Below are positions 58,969 to 64,000 of a DNA stretch of 64,000 bases, piece after piece. The position numbers and the translations under genes are program-made. Position 1 is the first letter of the stretch. Each line of letters opens with the position of its first letter. Below the pieces are notes generated by a model. That model searched no databases. It was not told the DNA's origin and saw only the letters and a list, made by a program, of their open reading frames with translations. The stretch is taken from positions 1 through 64,000 of the forward strand of contig NZ_JAUYGD010000051.1 in the NCBI RefSeq assembly GCF_030690725.1. Direction: 5' to 3'. The DNA comes from Pseudomonas sp. GTDB lineage: Bacteria > Pseudomonadota > Gammaproteobacteria > Pseudomonadales > Pseudomonadaceae.

Positions 58969-59132
58969 GCGCTTGGCGGATGGGCGCGCAAGTTGCATCG
59001 CACCGTGCACGGGTCGTGCACAGGTAAGTCTGCGGGTTGCTGGCAGATGTAAGGGCAGCTGGATGCGCCAAAACGGTGCTCGGCGTGTTCCTGGCTGGGC
59101 TGGCGGTTGTTGATCCGTGCATGAGGTGGACC

Positions 59133-60077
59133 ATGAAATTACTGCGTTTTCTGTTGTTGAGCGGCTGCCTGGGGTTGTTGCCGTGGCAGGTGCAGGCGGC
59201 AAGCTTCCCGGAGCGGCCGCTGACCATGATCATTGGCTATGCCGCCGGCGGTAGTACCGATTTGCAGGGGCGGGTGTTGGCCAGCGTGCTGGAAGAGCAG
59301 CTGGGGCAGAAGGTTACGGTCAGCAATATTCCCGGTGCCGGCGGCGCGGCTTCTGCGTCGATGCTGGCCAGCAGTATCGAGCAGGGCTATGTGTTCCAGT
59401 TTGGCGGCTCGTCGGTGGTCAGCATTGCGCCGCTGCTGTCGCCGGCATCCTATGGTCCGGACAGTTTTACCTATGTCGCGGGGCTGTCGCTGGAACAGCC
59501 GGCCTTTGTTACCGGCGCCCCACATGGCATTCAGGACTGGCCAGGGTTGCTGGCCTATTTGCGCGCCACGCCGGGGCAGATTTATGTCAGCCAGGCGGCC
59601 GAGGATCGTCTGATTATCCGCGCCCTGGCCAAGCGCGAAGGGCTGGAGCTGCGCACCGTGCCCACCTCGGGCGGCGCCGGCATGGCCCCGCTGGTGATTT
59701 CCGGCGATGCGGTGTTTGCCTACAGCGGCGGCACCCATACCGGCTACACCGAATCTGGCGAAATGCGCGTGCTGGCCAGTCTGGCCGATACCCGCCTGTT
59801 GGGTTACCCCGAGGCGCCGACCCTGCGCGAGCTGGGTTACGACCTGGGCCTGCATACCATGCGCATCGTCATGGTACCGGCCAATACCCCGACCGAGCAG
59901 GTCGAGATACTGGCCGACGCCCTGGCGGTCGCGGCCAAAGACCCGCGTTTTATCGAGGTGACCGAGCAGCGCATTCGCCAGCCGGTGCTGTTTATGCGCG
60001 GTGATGAGATCAAGCCTATGCTGCTTAGGCAGATGCACGAGTACCGAACACTGATAGATGACATCGGATTGCAGTAG
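59133..60077 (+). CDS. TctC/Bug-family periplasmic binding protein, copy 2
   Basis: A 314-residue protein, by eye about two-thirds identical to copy 1 over its whole length. ATG 59133 has GAGG 8 bases upstream; signal peptide MKLLRFLLLSGCLGLLPWQVQAA. It repeats the copy-1 segments SFPERPLTMIIGYAAGGSTD and VPTSGGAGMAPLVISGD, while differing around residues 95-130 (GGSSVVSIAPLLSP; FVTGAPHGIQDW), so the two may bind different ligands. The GGDEF-EAL gene starts 45 bp after its stop. Confidence 0.88.
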   Translation: MKLLRFLLLSGCLGLLPWQVQAASFPERPLTMIIGYAAGGSTDLQGRVLASVLEEQLGQKVTVSNIPGAGGAASASMLASSIEQGYVFQFGGSSVVSIAPLLSPASYGPDSFTYVAGLSLEQPAFVTGAPHGIQDWPGLLAYLRATPGQIYVSQAAEDRLIIRALAKREGLELRTVPTSGGAGMAPLVISGDAVFAYSGGTHTGYTESGEMRVLASLADTRLLGYPEAPTLRELGYDLGLHTMRIVMVPANTPTEQVEILADALAVAAKDPRFIEVTEQRIRQPVLFMRGDEIKPMLLRQMHEYRTLIDDIGLQ

Positions 60078-60122
60078 GCACCGACAGGGATTAGCTGACT
60101 GTGTTGTGACCCTGAGGCGCGG

Positions 60123-62861
60123 ATGCAGATGAGTAGTCGCAAGAATCACATGCCGAAAGCGGCACGTTGGGAGCTGAAGTTCTCGACGCGGATTGCTTTG
60201 CTGTTTGGCATGCTCGGCATGGTGGCGATCACGGTGGTGATGGTTTATGCGCTGCGCACGGCCGAGGCCAACCTGCAAAGTGAAATCCGCAATAGCCTGG
60301 CGCAATACCAGCGCACCACCGAAAGCCTGATCAATAACCGTCTGCAATTGCTTGAGGTGTATCTGCACAGCGCCTCGGCGCGGCGCACCGTCAGCGCCTT
60401 GTCCGAGCAGGTTATGCCGGTTGAGAAAATCGCCGCAGACGTGGCCTTTATGTTTCAGGACGCCAATATCGATGCGCGTCTGGAAGTGTTTTTCCTGCTT
60501 GATCCAACGGGCAAGCTGGTGATGGATGCCGGCCTGCCGCTGCATGACATCAAACCGCTGGTCGCCTCGCTGCGTTCGCCTATTCACTACGCCCATGGTT
60601 GGACGCTGGTGCAGGCGGGGGCGCAGAGTGCCTTGATCAAGGCCACGCCGATTTTTGACCCGGCCACCGTGCAGCTGCGCGGCTATCTGTTTGTCGGCCT
60701 GGCTCTGGGCCAGAATCGGGCGTTTATCGGCGAGCTGAGTGCCAGCACCAAGCTCGATCTGCTGGTGCTCGGGCACGCCGAGCAGCCCCTGGTCTGGCAG
60801 GGTGACAGCGAGCTTGGGCTCAAAGGCGATGCGGCGCTGGATTCTCTGGTGCGCGATGACCAGGGGCTTTACCTGCAGCGTTTCCCGATCAGCCTGGCGG
60901 GTGTCGAAGAGCCGTTTTGGCTGGTGCTGGGGGTTTCCGACAGCCGCTTCGCCTCGATCTACGACAGCTACCTGCAGTCGTTTCTAATCCTCAGTGGCGG
61001 TTTTCTACTGTTATTGCTGGTGGCGGCCTGGCTGCTGCGCATCAGCCATGACCGGGCGATCAACCAGCTGCTCGGCTTTATCGAAGCCACCCAGGCCGGC
61101 GGCCGGGGGCTGCGCTTTCAGCCGACCGGGATCTATGAGTACAACCGCGTGGGTGTGGCGATGCAGCACATGGTCGAAGACCTGCACGTCGCTGCCACGG
61201 TGTTCGAGTCTGCCGAAGGCATGGTGGTTACCGACGCCCAGCATGTGGTGCTGCGCGCCAACCCTGCGTTCACCCGTATGACCGGCTACAGCGAGAGCGA
61301 GGTGGTCGGCAGCACCCTGGATTACATGCTGGCGCAGGGCAGTTTCGATATCGTCCGCGATGCCATGCTTGCGGCCCTGGCCCATCAGGGCGCCTGGCAA
61401 GGGGAAATGCCCGGGCGGCGCAAGAATGGTCAGGAATACCCGCAGTGGGTGAGCATTGCCGCAGTGCGCGGTGGTGCCGATGGGCGGCTGATCAACTACG
61501 TGATCACCCTGACCGATACCACCCAGCGCAAGGCAGCCGAGCAGCGCATCGAGCAGCTGGCCTATTACGACCCGCTGACCCATCTGCCCAACCGCCGTTT
61601 GCAACGCGAGCGCCTGGAGTGCGCCTTGCTCGCCAGCCAGGACAGCGAGCAGCGCGGGGCGGTGCTGTTTATCGACCTGGATGACTTCAAGACGCTCAAC
61701 GATGCCCGTGGCCATGATATTGGCGACCTGCTCTTGCAGCAGGTCGCCGAACGGCTGACCAGTTGCGTGCGACAAAGCGACAGCGTGGCGCGCATCGGTG
61801 GTGATGAGTTTGTCATCCTGCTGGAAAACCTCGGGCAGGAACCGGTCAATGCGGCGCAGCAGGCCGAGGCGATTGCCAGCAAGATTCTGCTGGCCTTGCG
61901 GCAGCCGTTTCGCATGGGCCAGATCGAGCACTTCAGCACCCTGAGCATCGGCATCGCCATGTTCAACGGCACCGGCGAGTCGCTGGATGACCTGCTGAAA
62001 CAGGCTGACCTGGCCATGTACCAGGCCAAGGCGCTGGGACGGAATACCTGCTGTTTCTTCGAGCCGCAGATGCAGCAACGGGTGCTGCAGCGCGCGAGCC
62101 TGGAAAGCGACCTGCGCCAGGGTCTGCTGAAAAGCGAGTTCGTGCTCTATTACCAGGCGCAGATCGATCAGCGCGAGGGCTTGCAGGGCGCGGAAGTGCT
62201 GCTGCGTTGGCAGCACCCGGAGCGTGGCCTGTTGGCGCCAGGCGAGATTATTCCGGTGGCCGAGGGCAGCGGTCTGATTCTGCCGTTGGGTGAGTGGGTG
62301 CTGGAAACGGCCTGCGCCACCCTGGCGCAGTGGGGGCGGCGGGCGCAAACCCGGCACCTCAGCCTGTCGGTGAATGTCAGTGCAAAACAGCTACAGCAGG
62401 CCGATTTTGTCGAGCAGGTGCTGCATATCGTGCAGCGCAGCGGCTGCGACCCGAGCCGGCTGAAATTGGAGATTACCGAGAGCATGCTGCTCGATGGCCG
62501 TGCGGCGGTGATCGCCAAGATGGCGCGGCTCAAGGCCCACGGCGTGCGCTTTTCCCTGGACGACTTCGGCACTGGCTATTCGTCGCTGTCCTACCTCAAG
62601 ACCCTGCCGCTGGATCAGCTGAAGATCGACCGCTCCTTTGTCTGCGACCTGTTGAACGACCCGCTGGATGCGGATATTGCCCGCACCATCGTCTCGCTGG
62701 CCCATGCGCTGAAACTGGATGTGATTGCCGAAGGCGTGGAAACCCTGGAGCAGTCCGAGCGCTTGAGCAGCTTTGGCTGCACGCGCTTTCAGGGCTACTA
62801 CTTTGGCCGGCCGGTGCCGCTGGAGCAGTTGTTTGCAGGGCCGCCGGTCAAGGCCAGCTAG
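60123..62861 (+). CDS. PAS-GGDEF-EAL c-di-GMP enzyme with periplasmic sensor
   Basis: A 912-residue inner-membrane signalling protein. Helix 1 (FGMLGMVAITVVMVYALR) and helix 2 (FLILSGGFLLLLLVAAWLLR, about 285-306) flank a ~235-residue periplasmic sensor domain. A PAS domain (AATVFESAEGMVVTDAQHVVL) precedes GGDEF (residues 559-563, intact, with RQSD inhibitory site) and EAL, whose signature is EVLLRW at about 691 with DDFGTGYSSLSYL and KIDRSF present. Both activities could be functional. It follows two TctC-like binding proteins and may read their state (inference). Starts at 60129 and 60150 are alternatives. Confidence 0.92.
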   Translation: MQMSSRKNHMPKAARWELKFSTRIALLFGMLGMVAITVVMVYALRTAEANLQSEIRNSLAQYQRTTESLINNRLQLLEVYLHSASARRTVSALSEQVMPVEKIAADVAFMFQDANIDARLEVFFLLDPTGKLVMDAGLPLHDIKPLVASLRSPIHYAHGWTLVQAGAQSALIKATPIFDPATVQLRGYLFVGLALGQNRAFIGELSASTKLDLLVLGHAEQPLVWQGDSELGLKGDAALDSLVRDDQGLYLQRFPISLAGVEEPFWLVLGVSDSRFASIYDSYLQSFLILSGGFLLLLLVAAWLLRISHDRAINQLLGFIEATQAGGRGLRFQPTGIYEYNRVGVAMQHMVEDLHVAATVFESAEGMVVTDAQHVVLRANPAFTRMTGYSESEVVGSTLDYMLAQGSFDIVRDAMLAALAHQGAWQGEMPGRRKNGQEYPQWVSIAAVRGGADGRLINYVITLTDTTQRKAAEQRIEQLAYYDPLTHLPNRRLQRERLECALLASQDSEQRGAVLFIDLDDFKTLNDARGHDIGDLLLQQVAERLTSCVRQSDSVARIGGDEFVILLENLGQEPVNAAQQAEAIASKILLALRQPFRMGQIEHFSTLSIGIAMFNGTGESLDDLLKQADLAMYQAKALGRNTCCFFEPQMQQRVLQRASLESDLRQGLLKSEFVLYYQAQIDQREGLQGAEVLLRWQHPERGLLAPGEIIPVAEGSGLILPLGEWVLETACATLAQWGRRAQTRHLSLSVNVSAKQLQQADFVEQVLHIVQRSGCDPSRLKLEITESMLLDGRAAVIAKMARLKAHGVRFSLDDFGTGYSSLSYLKTLPLDQLKIDRSFVCDLLNDPLDADIARTIVSLAHALKLDVIAEGVETLEQSERLSSFGCTRFQGYYFGRPVPLEQLFAGPPVKAS

Positions 62862-62893
62862 GCGGCCGTGGTGCGACCGCCATGGCGTAACCC

Positions 62894-63745
62894 TTAGCGC
62901 AGAATCAGCAGCGCGCTGTTGCTGGTACGCAGCAGGCTGCTGGTGGTGCTGCCGACCAGGAACTGGCGAATCCGCGAGTGGCCATAGGCACCCATGGCCA
63001 GCAGGTCGATGCCCTGTTCGAGCTGGTAGGCGTGCAGGGTGGGTTCCACCTCACCGGCGCGAATCGCCAGGTGCACTGCGCTGGCCGAACCTTGCACCAC
63101 CCGCTCAGCGGCCTTGAGCTGCTCCCAGGCATCGCTGCTTTCGGCGCCGATCATCACCAGGTGGCACGGCAGGCCTTTGAGCAGCGGGCTGGCCGCGATC
63201 ATCTCCAGGCTCTTGCGCGCCGTGGCGCTACCGTCATAGGCGAGCATGTAGCTTTGTGGCGCCTTGAACTCGCCGCAGCTGACCAGAATCGGCCGGTGCA
63301 GGGTGCGGATCACGTTTTCCAGGTGGCTGCCGACCAGTTGGCTAAGGCTGTCGCTGGTCTTGCCCTGACGGCCGATCACCAGCAGGCGGATATCGGCTTC
63401 CAGCTCATGCAGGCAGTCGACCAGATCGCCATGGCGCTGACGCAGCTGCGCCGGCTCCACGCCATCGGCCTGCACCCGCTCGCGGGCCGCTTCGAGCATC
63501 AATCGGCCTTGTTCCATGGCCAGCTTGTGGCGCTGCTGATCAAGGTTGGCCAGCTCTTCGAGCAGGTGCTCGCGGCTGCCCAGGCCGATGTTGCCGGACA
63601 GGTCCGGGCTGGTTGGGTACTGCACCTCATCCAGTACGTGCAGCAGGGTCAGCGGCGCGCTCAGGCGCTGGCTGGCCCAGGCGGCGTAGTCGCACACCGC
63701 GCGGGTGGATTGCGAACCATCAATGCATGCCATTACTTGGGTCAT
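62894..63745 (-). CDS. Tandem universal stress protein
   Basis: A 283-residue cytoplasmic protein with two UspA folds. The first starts MTQVMACIDGSQSTRAVCDYA and carries GRQGKTSDSLSQLVGSHLENVIR; the second starts YMLAYDGSATARKSLEM and carries GAYGHSRIRQFLVGSTTSSLL, with the G-2x-G-9x-G(S/T) nucleotide-binding pattern best kept in the second. It is 14 bp downstream of a SulP-type transporter gene on the same strand, a common pairing. Confidence 0.93.
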   Translation of the reverse strand: MTQVMACIDGSQSTRAVCDYAAWASQRLSAPLTLLHVLDEVQYPTSPDLSGNIGLGSREHLLEELANLDQQRHKLAMEQGRLMLEAARERVQADGVEPAQLRQRHGDLVDCLHELEADIRLLVIGRQGKTSDSLSQLVGSHLENVIRTLHRPILVSCGEFKAPQSYMLAYDGSATARKSLEMIAASPLLKGLPCHLVMIGAESSDAWEQLKAAERVVQGSASAVHLAIRAGEVEPTLHAYQLEQGIDLLAMGAYGHSRIRQFLVGSTTSSLLRTSNSALLILR

Positions 63746-63759
63746 TGTTGTTCTCCGTA

Positions 63760-64000
63760 TCAGTGGCCAGACAGCAGGTCGGTGGCGTTCTCTTTGTCAT
63801 GCACACCGAAGCGGTCGACGATGGTGGCGCTGGCTTCATTCAGGCCCAGCACTTCGACTTCGGTGCCTTCACGGCGCAGTTTGATCACCACCTTGTCCAG
63901 GGCAGCGACGGCGGTGATGTCCCAGAAGTGCGCGCGGGACAGGTCGATGGTGACCTTGCTCACGGCTTCCTTGAAATCAAAGGCAGCGACGAACTTGTCG
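63760..64000 (-). CDS. SulP-family anion transporter, C-terminal STAS domain (partial)
   Basis: The visible 80 residues are the end of a protein that continues past the window edge (frame open through 64000). DKFVAAFDFKEAVSKVTIDLSRAHFWD followed by ITAVAALDKVVIKLRREGTEVEVLGLN is an STAS domain, the C-terminal module of SulP transporters. Family members move sulfate, bicarbonate or other anions. The membrane part is not in view, so the assignment rests on the STAS end and the UspA neighbour. Confidence 0.8.
   Translation of the reverse strand, partial: DKFVAAFDFKEAVSKVTIDLSRAHFWDITAVAALDKVVIKLRREGTEVEVLGLNEASATIVDRFGVHDKENATDLLSGH

Noticed and set aside
59139..60776. Long antisense frame over the second TctC-like gene and the GGDEF-EAL start
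   Set aside because: Codon-bias shadow; it spans an intergenic gap and two unrelated genes.

Overview
The window is a GC-rich (low-60s percent by eye) gammaproteobacterial chromosome segment, almost certainly from Pseudomonas. The order bfrA-uvrA-MFS-ssb, the stretch from two sugar-nucleotide dehydrogenase-like genes through oprG, a zinc operon, a thioredoxin, nrdR-ribD-ribE-ribBA-ribH-nusB-thiL-pgpA-ribA to dxs, ispA and xseB, and a lasB-like elastase all recall P. aeruginosa (PA4232-PA4235 and PA4042-PA4069, order from memory). No rRNA, tRNA, CRISPR array or prophage was seen.

Layout. 1-7.5 kb: an IS-like end, then bfrA, uvrA (minus), a YajR-type MFS gene, ssb and two SDR-fold genes. 7.5-13.4 kb: oprG with an ANR-like box, then a six-gene TtpC-type TonB energising cluster that looks inserted here. 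13.4-16.7 kb: a Zur-type zinc operon (His-rich periplasmic protein, ABC ATPase, FtsX-like permease, DUF3299 protein) with a near-consensus Zur box. 16.8-19.3 kb: small conserved genes (chaperedoxin, methyltransferase, YbaY-like lipoprotein). 19.4-29.1 kb: the riboflavin/thiamin/phospholipid cluster with an FMN riboswitch before ribE and a BtuF-like binding protein at its end. 29.1-31.3 kb: a btuB receptor under a cobalamin riboswitch. 31.4-38.1 kb: dxs, a single-chain biotin-dependent acyl-CoA carboxylase, ispA, xseB. 38.2-41.3 kb: a membrane protein, a GAF-GGDEF protein and a MATE exporter, with two copies of a hairpin-forming MITE-like element. 41.5-51.2 kb: an alpha-2-macroglobulin lipoprotein with its CLEQ thioester, a small membrane protein, a LasB-type elastase and PBP1C. 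51.2-62.9 kb: a signalling region with two chemoreceptors, one periplasmic binding protein, one diguanylate cyclase, two tandem TctC-like binding proteins and a PAS-GGDEF-EAL protein. 62.9-64 kb: a tandem UspA protein and the C-terminus of a SulP transporter.

Themes. Cofactor supply (riboflavin, thiamin, B12, isoprenoid precursors) is clustered, and two riboswitches are each followed by a hairpin that can hide a ribosome binding site, suggesting translational control. Metal handling recurs (ferritin, zinc import, TonB energisation). The most unusual items are: (1) two near-duplicate TctC-like binding proteins with no TctA/TctB permease, directly before a c-di-GMP enzyme with a periplasmic sensor; (2) a MITE-like hairpin with a CTAG target duplication that rewrote the C-terminus of a GGDEF protein; (3) a leader ORF overlapping ribE behind the FMN riboswitch; (4) a single-chain long-chain-type acyl-CoA carboxylase between dxs and ispA; (5) a LasB-type elastase lying between an alpha-2-macroglobulin gene and its usual partner pbpC. 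All functional statements are from sequence reading and family knowledge; no database search was run.
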